Notes: generated from the sequence alone by a model not told the origin. Positions 21,771-35,029 are shown, numbered from the stretch's first letter. The stretch is DNA of 64,000 nt from Melastoma dodecandrum (GCA_029817715.1 JARUPY010000474.1:4030001-4094000), one strand, 5' to 3'. Program-made: numbers and translations.

Positions 21771-24700
21771 AGGTCATCCATCGTCTGGTTGAGAAGCTTC
21801 AGGGTTGTCTCTCTATGGTATCTATCATCCGAGTGTACTTGACTTTCCTTATTTGTTATATAATTCATTTGCTCATTCATTTTTCCTTTCTTTTTCTATT
21901 GCACCACATGAACACAAGTAACCACCCAAAGGGAGCGACCTTTCCTTTAACTTGCTTCGTGCCACCACCCACCTTCCATTATTTATTCCACCACTATATT
22001 ACTATTGATGATGATGATGATGATGGCATTAGTGGTTACTCGATCAGAGATGGATGAGGATTAGTGGCTAATTCAATATGTAGGGCTCACAAAAAAAAGC
22101 CATTGATCCCGGGGAGCCCTTGGAAATCGTCAACCGGTAAAAGAAAGGATAACTTCTTATTTTCCTTTCACTTGGATCGGAAGGTCGTCGTAGTTAGCCC
22201 AAAGATGGGGATATCGGAAATTATATATATATATATAGATAGATGTGTGACCTGTCAAATGCCTTCTTGATCATGGCATCCTCATGGAACAAGCAAGCAC
22301 GTGCCTTTCTTCCTACCCAAGTGGGGAGTGATTTCTTTTTCATTTTCCTCCAAAATGATTTTCTTATCATTTATCCCTCGTGAGCATTTGCTGTCCGTTT
22401 CATAAACCTGGTGGGAAATTAAATTAAAACGAACCAGTTGATGACGCAAACATTCTACGTCATCAAGGCTGTCTGCAAGAGCGAAGGGAAGTGGCCATAG
22501 ATCCATTTTTCTTTTAAGACTTACTGTTCGAAATTACCGTTATGTTGACCGATTTGTCGGAATTGGTTGAGTCCTAATCCAAGCCATGACTGTTTGTTAA
22601 TCTGGGCAACGACGATCATAACCGCGTCAATCGTTAGATACATCCATACGCGGATTGGCACGTGACGCCAGTAGCTGGTCAGCAGCGGCCTGCTTTGCTT
22701 TGGTCACCAAAAACCAATACGCGAACGGCATAAACAAAAGAAAATCTAGAGCGAATCTACCGCGAAATGGCTTGTTTCGATTAATTTATTATCCAAACTC
22801 TCGTGATCCACAACACAACCCCATTCCTTCACTCTTTTTGTTTCCCTTTTTATTTTTTGCTTTTTTAATGGACCAAATGTGATGGGAACGTGCATAATGT
22901 CGAATTGTGTATAAAATAATCGAAACAATAAACTAACACGCACCGTCCAAAACCCCACAACAGGTTCGATGTATCATGTAGCTAAGATTTTTATATGTAC
23001 ATCTTACATTTCCCCATGATTCAACATGGGGAATGCATATTATATACCTCAAGACTTTCGACTGGACCAAGCAACACCAGATGTGGACATAATCCTTGCA
23101 ACATCAGCCACGGATCATCAGCTGCACGGGGCTGCTTATATCACGTGTTCAACTCACAAGCCTTTGTATTATTTAGGCAAGTACATAGCAGTGGGCTAAC
23201 TGCTATTTACAACATTGTCCATTTGTTGAAGAGTGCGCGGCTCTGGAGTTAATCGGTAAGCTTGAATTCGAATCTATCGAGGAGGGACATTTACTCACTG
23301 CCTTCCATCTATCCCTTTGCCGTGCGTGTATTAAACGCTGCCAGACAAAATAAAACCGAAGCACCGAAATCTAATCTAATTTTGCGTTCCGGAGGCAGGA
23401 ACGTCGCCAAAATGATCCGCAAATGCTCATAGTGGGTTAATAATATTGATCAAGACGAAGGGGGGAGGAAAACGCGGCGTTGAGGATTTAGTATCGGTCA
23501 GTAGGAACACTTGGGGAATTCATTTTGACTCCAAAAGTCTTGGTCGTTGAGGAGTCGATTTTATAAATTCATGTGAAACAAAAGAAAACGAGGGGAGACC
23601 GTACGCGGTGCTCTTTTTTCGAAGTGTAGGTAAAATCCATTTTTGGCGCTTGTTATCACATCCGGTGAGGAAATACAAAATAAAAAAGGTTTGAACATTG
23701 TGAGAATGCTACGGTTACCGAACTAAGTTGATTCAAAGGATAAGAAGTCGGTGAAATCGAATTACATACAAATGGTGTCGCCCTGAAAATGGACCATGGA
23801 ATAATATCGTAAAGTTAGTATCTTTCAACAAAATAATTAGGATATGGGAACCGGAGCGATATGTCCAGAGTTTCCGGTACAATTAGTCTAGCAAATAAGC
23901 AAAAGGTTTCGAAATTCCTTAGTCACGTCCCTAAGTCACTTCACTCCGGTCGCCACTGGTTCAAGTAACGACTTAGGTTTACTATAACGAAATCGCTATT
24001 TGAAATATTTATTTTATTATGCTTTGAACATATTATATAAAATCGTTATTCCAAGTCATGAGTTTAATATGGTAAGAAAAAAATCCCCACTTCAACCAGA
24101 AGCTTCTTTTTTTCTTAAAAAAAAAAATATCACTTAGGTTTTTCCTTTTTAATTTTAGTTGTCATTTTTTTAACAAGAAGAAGTCGCTAGCTACTTCTTT
24201 CTTAAAAAAGAATATAACTTGGATTTTTCCACCTAAGTTAAGAGTAGAATTGGCATGCTTTGTAATCTTCTTCGCTTCTTCAAAGTTTGGCTTTTTTAGC
24301 TTCTGCATATATAGGCTAACACTTTCGAAAGTTTCGGGATCAAGCCTCATGTCTGATTTTTCTGCAGGGCATCCATCTCTACTTTCATCGTGATTTTCCA
24401 TTCTTTTACACCTTCAGGTTCATCAAAGGAATCTGGTTCATCGCTGTCGATTGAATTCGCCAAGAAACAGGAAAATGTTATAACAAAGTTGTCATATCTA
24501 AGGTACATTGATTGCTTGTCTCTTCCTAAGCGACATCGTTAGGAAAGGAATCCACACTCCCCCTTTCTCCATGGCCTTCATCGATAGAATCGGTGGAGGT
24601 ATGCGACAATGACAAAGTGCAACATCAGATTCTTCATCAGAGGAATAGAATATGCAAGAACGTCACTTTAAATCTTGGGAGACTGACAGTTCGATGCCTT

Positions 24701-25211
24701 TTGTTCCTTCTTTAAGCTGGGTTGCACACAATACTTAAGAGTGTTGTGGAGTCATACGACCTACCTAATAAATGTTAGTAACTATGACACAAATGTAATT
24801 TTAAAGCTGGATCATGGCATAAAAAATCGCCTCTAACTATCATAACGACTTAATAAGATAACATAACTGACTTATAAATAACGATCTAAGTCCTTGTTAA
24901 TGACATGATTTAATCGTTAGAGCCTTCACTTGAATGTTCGGGGTGATATATCGAGTAATTTCCTTTCCATTAAAATGTTGTAATTTTCTCAAGTAAAAGT
25001 TTCAAGATTGATGTTATTTCCTTTCACTATGAATAGCCCAGCTTTACGGCAGATTCATCCCTCAATTACTCGGGAAATCTCGGCATGAGACACTGGCGCT
25101 GACGAAAATTAATCAAGACCATACGTGCTTGTTCATCCCGAGAACAAACAATAGCAGAAAAATGGTGATATTCACTAGCAATCTTACTTCATCATTATAA
25201 TCAAACATTAG
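21771..25211. other. Intergenic region between MYB-b and MYB-c
   Basis: No complete gene is recognised. It holds promoter-side sequence of copy b, the copied block at 22942-23160, and a further stretch at about 23255-23700 that is also present upstream of copy c, where it is split by insertions (30345-30587 and 32530-32700). A GATGAT run lies at 22009-22025 and an AT repeat at 22224-22236. A short minus-strand frame at 24162-24401 (LDPETFESVSLYMQKL) has no family match that I can see. Confidence 0.45.
22942..23160. repeat. Duplicated MYB upstream block, copy b
   Basis: Counterpart of 19111-19295 and 27083-27327, including CACCGTCCAAAACCCC, TTTCGACTGGACCAAGCAAC, CGGATCATCAGC and GGGCTGCTTATATCACG. 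Confidence 0.75.
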
Positions 25212-26217
25212 TCATTGGAAGCCCCATAAATCAATCCAGAATTCTTCAGAGTACTCGTAGCTGGAGCTACCGGCACAGACATTATCGTCGTACAGACCGA
25301 AGAAAGGAGATGCGTACTGGCTCGAGTACATGTACCAATCCTGCGCTTCGATAAACTGATGGTCTACAAGGATGTCTTGATCTCCAAAGGGAGGCAGATC
25401 CGACCACAGGCTACCCATCTCCTCCTCTGAGCTCATCTTTAGAAGATCAACCAATTTGATGTCACAGGATGAGTCTGGAATCACCAATTGGTCGTGGCTG
25501 CAGCAGCTTCCATCTTGGCTACTGCTCTCGGAGGTTGGAGTTTCGGCCGAGATGGCAGAATGGTGGCCCGAATCAGGGCTTCGGCTTGTTTCGAGGCAAT
25601 CCGTATCAAGGCCACGGGAACGCCTCTTTAATAGGGTGTTCCAGTAGTTCTTGATGTCGTTGTCCGTTCTCCCAGGAAGTTTAGATGCAATGGCCGCCCA
25701 CCTGACATAATTGCATATACGAACCAATTTCAATTAACTGAAAACGGAAAGCCCTTAAATGGAAAGTTTCGCCAAATCAGTGTAATGAACCCTAGGAGGA
25801 GAAACGAGATCCGTACAGACAAGTAGTAGAAAGGAAACAAGGAGCCAAGGGCGTACCGGTTACCGAGAAGGCGATGCTGACGGATGATTTCCTCCTCTTC
25901 CTGGGGAGTGAAGTTGCCGTGCCTGAGGTTGGGCCGCAGGTAGTTCATCCACCGAAGCCTGCAGCTCTTCCCAGATCTCGCAATACCTAAACACATCCAG
26001 ATCAGCAACCCCGTTAAAAACCAACTGAACAGTCCAACTGGGGGGGGGAGCGAGACAGGGGGAGACCAGAAAGGAGGAGTGAAGTCGATTTACCGGCGGC
26101 CTTAGGCATGTGAGTCCAGTTCCAGATGCCGTATCTCTTGATGTAGGCAACCAGCTTTTCATCCTCCTCCTTGGTCCACAGTCCCTTCTTCATATCCGAT
26201 TCTCCTGGATTCCTCAT
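25212..26217 (-). CDS. R2R3-MYB transcription factor, copy c
   Basis: Exons are 26094-26217, 25857-25986 and 25212-25701, giving 247 aa. The first two exons have exactly the lengths seen in copies b and d. The start [20 protein letters not shown] was chosen by comparison with b; an in-frame upstream extension to 26298 is basic, lacks homologues in the array and is probably 5' UTR. R2 and R3 are complete ([32 protein letters not shown]). The C-terminus is Ser/acidic-rich and ends [11 protein letters not shown], the ending also readable in pseudogene a, so a and c are probably closest. Introns have GT-AG borders, and intron 1 has a short G run on the plus strand. The frame is open throughout. 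Confidence 0.93.
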
Positions 26218-26384
26218 CGCCCGCTTTTTTCTCTCTTGCCCTTTTGCTCTCAAGCTCGAAGGGAGAATGACACAACTGGTTCGCTTTTTTTCCCCCAATT
26301 GATTTTGGATTAAAAGTGGGGGGTTTTGTCCTCCTCGGCTTTAGATTCTGTCGCTGTGAGGAGGTTTGGACATGAATTAGGTGT

Positions 26385-26391
26385 ACTTATA
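26385..26391 (-). promoter_or_regulatory. TATA box of MYB-c
   Basis: TATAAGT on the minus strand within CCTTATAAGTAC, about 168 bases before the ATG; one base weaker than its counterparts. Confidence 0.55.
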
Positions 26392-27494
26392 AGGTCGTCG
26401 AGACAAGAAGCTTCGTGGTTGTCCCTCCTTTTGTATCATTTGAGTGTACTTGCTTTTCCTTATTTGTGTTATATAATTCATCTTTGTTTTGCACCTTCCA
26501 TTGTTTATTTCCTGGTGGAGTGAGGTTGATCAAGAGGATTGACCCGATTGTTCCGCTATTAATATAGTATAATACTACTACTAATGATGACGATGATGGC
26601 ATTGGGTGGTTACCTCAATCCGATTGATGTGGCTTAAAAGGACTTCTGTTATAGGAAACAAAATCAGGGTGTAATGGCAAGAGGATCAGATGGTACAATT
26701 CTATACTCGTCCCCTTGGACTCATTATTCATTTTCTTCTTTTTGTAGGGTTGTAAAAACATCTTTTGGATTGGTAAGTCGTAGTTATCCCACAAAATGAG
26801 ATTGAAAAATAAAAGCAAGAACAATAGTGGGTTCACAAGTCCCTGTCTTTGATGATGGCATCCCTTCGATCAATGGGAGAAATGACACAAGGAACCTCAG
26901 TATTAGTATATTCAAAATCATAATCAGCACATGTCATTCTAGGCAAGTGGGTGGGGAAGTTCTCTATCGCATCTTAGTTTAACGTGACCTTTTTTAACGT
27001 AAGCTATGGGCATTTTTCTTAATATATGTTTGAGTGGACCAATGAGATAGGAACGAGCGTAAGTAATTTGGTTTTGATAATTCACCGTCCAAAACCCATG
27101 TGGGGTAACAACCTGGTAGGCTCCATGATGGATCGTAATCTTGAATTCCCATTTGTTATTCCATTTCACACGCATATGCATCTGGGGCATACATATTATA
27201 TGCCTCAACTTTCGATTGGACCAAGCAACACCATGATGTCATTATCCCATCGATATCCATGTTTCTAATGATACCAGCTCCTGACATCAGCAGCGGATCA
27301 TCAGCGGCGTGGGCTACTTATATCACGCGCTTAACTCATCCATAGGCAAACCCCACCTTGAAATCCTCCCCCAACTCACAACCCCTTGGATTATTTAGGC
27401 AGGTACATATCTATGCTAACTGCCAAGTTTATGTTAATTTAAATTAGAAACAAGAGTGTTTACAACATTGTCCATGGTTAAAAGTGCACGCTTG
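26392..27494. other. MYB-c upstream region with copied block 27083-27327
   Basis: Non-coding. The block at 27083-27327 matches 22942-23160: CACCGTCCAAAACCC, TTTCGATTGGACCAAGCAAC, CGGATCATCAGC, CTACTTATATCACGCG. The following TTGGATTATTTAGGCA(A/G)GTACATA also matches 23165-23185. No gene is seen. Confidence 0.65.
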
Positions 27495-30334
27495 AAGAGT
27501 GTAATACCCTAAATTTTTCCACCTGCAATATTTCCTTTAAAATTGCAATCACACTCATTTCGGTAATTCATTGTAAATCACCTTGATTGAGAAAAATCTT
27601 CAATCGCGATCACTCCAAGAAAAAAAAATATATCACATTCCCAATTTAAAAAATATCTTACCTTTTTTGTCCCATTAGAGGATCAACCTAGACACAATCC
27701 CCTTCTCGCAACCTTACAATCCTAAAAAGGAGGAAAATGATCCATCGTTCCCTATCAGACATTCGTGAGAGAGCCAAAGTCTAAAAAAAAAATCAATCAG
27801 ACAATTACATACAAAAAAATCAGAGATTCTCCAGAGGATATGTGAAATTCCCCAAAGCCAAGGCCTCCCCATCCCCTATCAGACAATCAGAAAAAATCGG
27901 ACGACGGCCCTTTAGAGACGTCCCTCACCTCCAGACACGCTTCAACCCCTCTGAAAAACCGGAGGCCAGCTCCTCTGAGAATCGGAGACAAATTCCTCAA
28001 CATACAACCGTAAACAAAAATCTCCCGGCATATACACAGATACTAGAGCCAAGGACTCTCCCTCTCCAAAGCCAAAGCCTCCCAACTAGTCGACGCCCTC
28101 CTCTCTGACCTGCATCCTGTCACAACCACAATCTAAGCATGGATAAGGACCGGCTCCAAGGCAGCCTCCCCCAAACGGACTCCACGACGTCCTTCTTCCT
28201 CCTCGGGCCATCCCGGGGCGAGGTTACCCCTCGGTGAGTTTTTCGATTTTTTTTTTCATATTCATTCAGCCCGACTTTTAATTTAGAATATGGCTGACCA
28301 CCTTTTACATTTGTTGAACTCATCGCATGTGATGTGGGGAACGCGAAACTGAGCCCCGACGGAGACAGCCACTCCCACACAGACACTCCACCCTTGCATC
28401 CAGAAACCTCCAGCGTCACCAACTCAGATCCATGCCCTCGAGGCCTTGAAATTGCACTAGCACAGTAGGCGTCGCACCAGCAAACAACGATCTTCTGGGA
28501 ATTCAAACAGGTCGCTTTCCTTGTCGTCTACAGAACCAAAACACATCTGATGTTGTTTCTTTCTACTAGGCCGCTTGTTTGAGCTTCTCACGGTCAGACC
28601 CGTGAGAAGCATTCTTGTTGTTTTGATGTTTTTCTTTCTATGCGCAGGTACACCCCAAGGAAATGAATCACTTGGCATCTCTCGACGATCCATTCCTTCA
28701 GCCAAGATCAGACTCCCTTCCCCGGCGTCTGAAGATTGACATCGATTCAGGAGGGTAAGATCCATTTTATTATTATTTTTATCTTTAATTTGTTTAAATC
28801 TCAATAGTTACCATTATTTTCTTTATTAAAAAAAAGAACGAATTTTTGATTTGACAAAAATATGTGATTTTACTTTTGTCCATTTCTTTTGGTTATCACA
28901 GTTTCAAAATTAACAATGTTAATGATTTTCTTTTTACTAAAGAGTTATTTATTCATGGGCAAATTAAGGCGTTGTTTGTTACAATTTTTGTTATTTTATT
29001 ATTATTAAAGTTTCTTCAGTTTCATTTTTTTTATTATTTTTACCATAATAATCATCATTATTACTAGTCTACTCTGCTTTAGTTGCGCTGACCGGTCAAA
29101 GCGCGGTTAGACTGCATCATTATTATCATTATTATTATTAAAAAAAATCACTGTTGCACGTTTTTTTTTACAATAATTATTTTTTTTAAATTGTCGATTA
29201 ATTTTTACTTTTTTTTTTGTTTTAATCACGTCACATGTTTTTAACAATATGTTTTTTTTTAAATATTTTTTAAATTGACAATTAAACCATTTTTTTATAA
29301 TCAATTAATTTACTTAAAAAAAGCAAAAAAAAAAAACAAAAGTATCAAGGGCAACATGTAATTGATGCCGAATTAAATTATTATTATTATTATTATTATT
29401 ATTATTTGATTTTTCTAACCGCATTCTAGTTTGATTTGCATAAAAATCAATTGAGCTTCACGGGAGTTCGACAAAACAAATTTCGAAGATTGGAGGCACG
29501 CAAGGAAACCCATGGTGGAAGCACATCTCGAAAGCGGCCTCAACTGACGAGCCTGACCGATTTAAAGCCATCCCGACGGGCCTCAGGTACATGAGGGATG
29601 TACGGGCCTCCCGTTTTTCTTTATTTCCACATGTAACGGGTCGTGGGCCTAAGTGCATAGTCCCACGATCATCATCCTTCCCCTCTCCCTTTGATCTCAA
29701 TAATTGTCTGTGCTTGTCCGCATGCCTTAGGCCCGCAGGTTTATTATCGCATGTTATTTGCCAAACACACTTAAGTTCAGGCCTAAAAAACTCGAATCGA
29801 GTCCAACGCCCGTAAAACATTGACATGAGTCCGGAGTTATGCCCGGATCGGGTCCAACACCCGTTAACCAAAAGCAAACTTTTAGAGCAAACGCCACCTT
29901 TTCACATGTTTAGAGGTAAGAGTTAGTAATTAAGGATCCTCGAACCACTGTTTTTTTCCGACTTAAACGAATTTTGTAAATAAAGTCGGTGGCGACTCCG
30001 TATAGTTTACTTAGGATAAACAACAACAAACTTTTTACGGAGCCATTTTGGATGAGGAACTGACGACACGAGCCGCTCCTGATTTCTCCCGAAAGTTCCT
30101 TCTTCGGATCATACTCCGCCTTTCGCCCGTCACCTCTTAGGAAAACAGAGACAGCCGGCGAGGGCTCGAGCTGGCCCAGTTAGGAACTCCGGGAGAGATC
30201 ACCCAATTCCCTTCCGCAGCGTCCGACGCTCGAGTCGTGACGTCGATCGGTTGGGCCTTGGGGAGCGGGCCCGGATCCTCGTGTCGTCCGAACCGCCACG
30301 CGCGTGCTAGGCCGAAAGGCGCGCGTACAAAGAG
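27495..30334 (+). mobile_element. Solo LTR of an Ogre-family element, 5-bp TSD
   Basis: The LTR spans 27500-30329 (2830 bp), begins TGTAATACCC, ends GCGCGTACA, and is flanked by AAGAG at 27495-27499 and 30330-30334. From about 29120 to the end it is collinear with the solo LTR at 6642-8609, and its last 750 bases match the end of the LTR at 44541-48700. It interrupts the duplicated region upstream of MYB-c; the counterpart upstream of MYB-b (TTGTTGAAGAGTGCGCGG near 23224) lacks the insertion. Trinucleotide ATT runs lie at about 29383-29405. No coding region. Confidence 0.88.
29958..30000 (+). other. Conserved LTR stem-loop plus PBS-like 11-mer
   Basis: CCGACTT at 29958-29964 pairs with AAGTCGG at 29983-29989; TGGCGACTCCG follows at 29990-30000, 329 bases before the LTR end. 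The loop sequence differs from the other two copies while the stem is kept. Confidence 0.75.
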
Positions 30335-30581
30335 GTAAATCGGGTAAGCTTGAATTCGAATCTATCGAGGCGGGACATTACTCACTGCCTTGCCTCTAGG
30401 CCTTTGCCGCGAGTGTATTAAACAATGCGGACGAAATAAAACCAAAGTACCAGAATCTAATCTAAAATTTGCGTTCCCGGAGGTAGGCACATCGAAATGT
30501 CGCGAAACAATCCACAAATGCTAAAAGTGAGCCATATTTTGATCAAAACGAAGGGGATGAGGAACACAACATAGAAGATTT

Positions 30582-32535
30582 AGTATCTGTTACGAATATG
30601 ATCCGAAGTTGAAATCTTGGAGAATCTGGTAGCTAATATCACATAAGATTTCGTGTGATATTATGGGATATCGGAAAGATATTGTCCTAGATTCTATTGT
30701 TCATTATAAATAGACGAGTTGTCAGGAGCTTCGAATAGGAGAGTCGGATAGGTGAGATCCACTGGTTAGTGCGATGTAGACTCTGTAACTAGGGCAAGGG
30801 AGGCGACAGGTTGTCGCGCTCTGGGGTCTCTCGTGAGTCTTTATACTGGGAACGTGTGATACACGGTGAGCGGGGAGAATGTTCGGAGAGTCGGGTAGAG
30901 GGTTTTCTACGGGAACTCGGGGTGAAACTTTCTCAGGGCTTGTAATCGTGTAACTCGTTGGTTATAGTGGAATCTCAAGGAGGATCTCCCCGTGGACGTA
31001 GGCCGGTTTGGGCCGAACGACGTAAATTTTTGTGTGTCGAACATCGTTCCCTGTTATTCTTTCCGCTTTCGTCATTGGCGCCGGCAGTTCCCGCCCCAAC
31101 AAGTGGTATCAGAGTGAGGTCGTGAAGATCAGAGGATTTCCTCGACGGAAGGTCAGAGGGGACGAGTCTTGATAAGGCGAAGGATGACGATGCAGTGGGC
31201 GAGTTGTCGACGTGAATGCAGATCGGTAAAAGGAGTGCTTGGAAGAAGTACGGATGCATAGAGATATGCATGGGCTCATGGACTTTGAGCCAAGAAAGGA
31301 CGTCGATAAGAGTTAGTGCACTGGGTTCGACGTGGATACTTGCGGGATCAACGGACGCGTTGAAAGTAAGGGGGAACGATTCTTTAGTTCCAGGTGGAGA
31401 AGTTTGAGGATTGAACTTCTTGCGGTGAGGTGGAGTTCACCGGTTAATGATCAGGTGTGCGGAGCGGGGATAGTGAAAGCCACGTGGGTCCTAAGGCGAA
31501 CTGCAGGTTCATACGGAATTTGGGGTCGGAGTCAAGGGAGTTGGCAAGGCACTTAAGGGCGTAACAATTTGATCAAGTTATCTGAAACGGGTTTCTAGTT
31601 TCAGGTGGAGCGTTAGCTAGCAACGCGGGTACACGGGCTATGTGTACGGGATTGAAGGTATCGAGCGGGTACAGCCGATGAGGTAGTTCGGCGGTGATGC
31701 TCGCACTGACGATAAAGTCAATAGTGAGGTGGAACGGATTAAAGTTCCAGGTAGAGAAGTCTGGCAACCGTCAACAGGTGGGACTTTTTAGGGTACCAAG
31801 AAGGTACTGAGTACTAAGCACAAGAGAGAGCTGGAGCCACGGCGCATAGTGGCTGATCAGGAGCGCAAGTGCTGCGATCGAGTAAAATGTAGAGCGATTA
31901 TCACATGTGGTGATGATACGCTCAGGAAGACGCGACAAATGAAAGGGGAGCCTTTCGGAGCCTGGGAGATCTAGGAAGGAGATCTCGAAGATTTCAGGGA
32001 CTCGGCTCAAAGTGGAGATTGTTAGGAATATGATCCAAAGTTGAAATCTTGGAGAATCTGGTAGATAATATCACATAAGATTTCGTGTGATATTATGAGA
32101 TATCGAAAAGATATTGTCCTAGATTCTATTATTCATTATAAATAGACGAGTTGTCCAGAGCTTCGAATAGGAGAGTCGGATAGGTGAGATCCACGAGTTA
32201 GTGCGATGTAGACTCTGTAGCTAGGGTAAGGGAGGCGACGAGTTGTCGCGCTCCGGGGTCTCTGGTGAGTCTTTGTACTGGGAACGGGTGATACACGGTG
32301 AGCGGTGAGAATGTACGGAGAGTCGGGTAAATGGTTTTCTACAGGGACTCGGGGTGAAACTTTCTCAGGGCTTATAATCGTGTAACTCATTGGTTATAGT
32401 GGAATCTCAAAAAGGATCTCCCCGTAAACGTGGATCGGTTTGAGCTGAACCACGTAAATCTGTACGCCGGACATCGTCTCCCGTTATTTTTCGATTTTGT
32501 AGTCGGCACCCGCGGTTCCTGCCCCAACAAGCATC
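30582..32535 (+). mobile_element. TRIM/LARD-like non-autonomous LTR element
   Basis: Two direct LTRs, 30588-31101 and 32020-32529 (514 and 510 bp), begin TGTTA(C/G)GAATATGATCC and end CCCCAACA. A Met-tRNA-type primer site TGGTATCAGAG lies at 31104-31114, and a purine-rich stretch precedes the second LTR. The 918-bp interior encodes no retroviral-type protein. It contains degenerate repeats around (G)TTCCAGGT(G/A)GAGAAG near 31387, 31600 and 31756. The flanks are AGTATC (30582-30587) and AGCATC (32530-32535), a duplication with one mismatch; the unfilled sequence TTTAGTATCGGTC survives near 23489. The LTRs contain a TATAAATAG box (30707 region). LTR divergence is clearly higher than for the Ogre element, so this is older. 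Confidence 0.87.
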
Positions 32536-34014
32536 GGTCGGTAGGAACACTTTGGAATTCATTTTGACTCCAAAGTCTTCCTCGTTGAGAAGTTGAATTT
32601 ATAAATGTTAGACCAAGAAAACGAGGGGAGGCCGTACCCGGGTGCTCCTTTTTCGAATTGTATGTAAGAATCAAATTTGGCGCCTGTCAACTCATCGGTA
32701 CACGCATCCAAATTTCTCGATACAATTGGCGAATGCTTAAGAGAACACATTGATCGAAATAAGTCAATGAGTCACCCCTTGATGAAAACCAGAGGGAGAA
32801 GAAACACGACACAAAAAATTTAGGACAAGGGTTGACTTCGACGCCAAAGTCTTGAGCTTGAACCTTTTTTTAATTTTTAGACCAAGAAAACGGGGGAGGC
32901 CGTACGCGGTGATCCTCTTTGTGAAATATATGTTATAATCCATTTCGCCACGTTGTTATTACAACCTGCGAGAAAACAAAAAAAAAAGTAGACAAAAAAC
33001 CATGACTTCTTGTCATCTTTCTTATGATCTGAATTCGGTTCGGACCACAAAAATCGGAACGCAAACGTATCAGGTTCGGGTCAATTATGTGTCGAGAATG
33101 CTCCAATACTGACAGTTGGTCGATCCGAGATGAGTTTATGTATCTTCCGATAACAGCCCGGGAAAGACAAACATGGTCCCCCGGAAAGAAATATGCCATG
33201 GAAAGGATATCTATATAATCGTACAATTGCGCACGCTGTAGCAAGAGCCGACTGTTGTTGTCTGAAAACGGGGGGAATCTTGCCGAGAGAGGAAGAGTAT
33301 CACAATTTTAAACCTTTGCATCCGCAGATTTGGGATCCGGAACAGGAGTCTTGTGCCTGAGAGCTGCAAGTCTAGGGATGGGTTTCTTCTTCGTGAATCA
33401 ACTCGGCGGTTTTCTTTAGACCAGCCGTGGAGAAAATCGGGACCAACAGAACACTCTCTGAGGTTCGGGGAACAACCGTAAATGAATAACTCGTCGGATA
33501 AGGAAAACAAGAAATACGAGAAAATCTATCGTGCTTGATAGAATGCCAAACAACATGTTAGGAACCTGATGACATGACAGTCGTAGTCTTTAATGCGTTG
33601 TTGGAGATAAGGGACAGATTGAGATGAGATGATTGTCGGGAGAGATGAACGAGAGGTATGAGCTACAGCATCCCGAGCAAAGCATCGCTTTAAAACTCAA
33701 CGCCGACGGTTGCCATCCTTACTTGTCAAATCGTTGTGGAAGTTATCATGCCCGCTTAATTATTAAGTGGATACCTAATTTAGTATTTATAATGTGATAA
33801 CTTTCGTTAGTTGGATAGTAATAACTTTCGGTAGGAAACATTCGCGAGTTGTATCACCCGCTGCCGCTCCCCAAATAACGAAGAACACATTTTGTTCTGG
33901 CATTTCCTAAGCCAGCTTACCAGGCACAGCAACCTCTTCAAAGCCAGTGAGAGAATGATGTCTGCATATTTCGATTCCCTGGGCACAGACAATTGATATA
34001 GAGGTACAGGTTTT
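32536..34014. other. Region downstream of the TRIM element, up to MYB-d
   Basis: 32536-32700 continues the duplicated flank also seen at about 23495-23660 (GAACACTT.GGAATTCATTTTGACTCC and GAGG.GAGGCCGTAC). A diverged second copy lies at about 32795-32960, and a fragment at about 36825-36915. No gene is recognised at 33000-34014. Confidence 0.45.
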
Positions 34015-34979
34015 TCAAAAATCGATCAAGAGCTTATCCACATAGTAGTAGCTGGGGCTGCTGGCATTGGCATGATCGACGTGTTGCTGGTGCCCAAATA
34101 TGGAAAAGGAATCTACGTTTGAAGACGGGCACCCATTTAGAGCATCAGTAAAAAGATGGTCTAGAAGAGAGAATTCATCTCCGAGGGGTGGCAGCTCAGA
34201 CCACAGGCTATCGGTCTCCTCTTCTGAGCTCACCCCAGGAAGATTTTCCCTGGAGACGTCGCAGGAGGAGTCAGGAATCACAGATCGGTCGTGGCTGCAG
34301 CAGATTCCGTCTTGGCTACCGCTCTCAGAGGCCAGAGATCCAGTGGAAGTGGCAAAATCATTGCCCGAATTTGGGATTTTGCTTCCTCCATTTCTATCAC
34401 CGTCAATGGCGTGCACACGCATCCTTAAACGGGTGTTCCAGTAGTTCTTGATGTCATTGTCTGTTCTTCCAGGAAGCTTCGCCGCTATGGCTGACCACCT
34501 GACATGCAGGAAGACGGCCGACTCAATTTAGCTAAAAGTAACAAGACCTGGCCGGCAACAAACGTGTTCAAGAAAGGAGTAGCTGCCAGAAATAAAGAGG
34601 CGTACCGGTTCCCAACGAGACGTTGCTGACGGATGATTTCCTCCTCTTCCTGGGGAGTGAAGTTGCCATGCCTGATGTTGGGTCGCAGGTAGTTCATCCA
34701 CCGAAGCCTGCAGCTCTTCCCGGATCTTGCAAGACCTTTCAGTGACAGATCAAAACATTCAGAATTTAGCAAAGGTGACCGAACAGTCCAACTTGGGGGG
34801 AGGGGGAAGGGGGTGAGACAGGGAGACCAAAAAACAGGGGGTGAAGTCGATCTACCGGCGGCCTTAGGCATGTGAGTCCAGTTCCAGATGCCGTATCTCT
34901 TGATGTAGGCAACTAGCTTTTCATCCTCCTCTTTACTCCACAGTCCCTTCTTCGTCTCCGATCCGCTGCCACTCCTCAT
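34015..34979 (-). CDS. R2R3-MYB transcription factor, copy d
   Basis: Exons are 34856-34979, 34606-34735 and 34015-34498, giving 245 aa in an open frame. The start [20 protein letters not shown] aligns with b and c. R2 has [13 protein letters not shown]3 has [20 protein letters not shown] and [18 protein letters not shown]; after the last helix the linker is more basic (RLRMRVH). The C-terminus shares [10 protein letters not shown] and LPPLGDE with copy c but ends YVDKLLIDF, lacking the LWGFQ tail; the stop at 34015-34017 truncates the family ending. It is the most diverged member and the only one with a TATA box about 50 bases from the ATG, so it may be regulated differently. Confidence 0.92.
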
Positions 34980-35029
34980 AAGTGCACTCGCTATTCCCTT
35001 CTCCTTTCTTCACTAGAGCCTGGAATGGT

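Noticed and set aside
24162..24401. 79-aa minus-strand frame (MENHDESRDGCPAEKSD)
   Set aside because: No family recognised, Lys-rich low-complexity end, no conserved context in other MYB intervals.
26218..26298. N-terminal extension of MYB-c from an upstream in-frame ATG
   Set aside because: Copies b and d start at the equivalent of 26217, and the extension is a basic, unconserved stretch.
31216..31407. 63-aa frame inside the TRIM-like element
   Set aside because: Chance frame in interior repeats; no gag or pol similarity.
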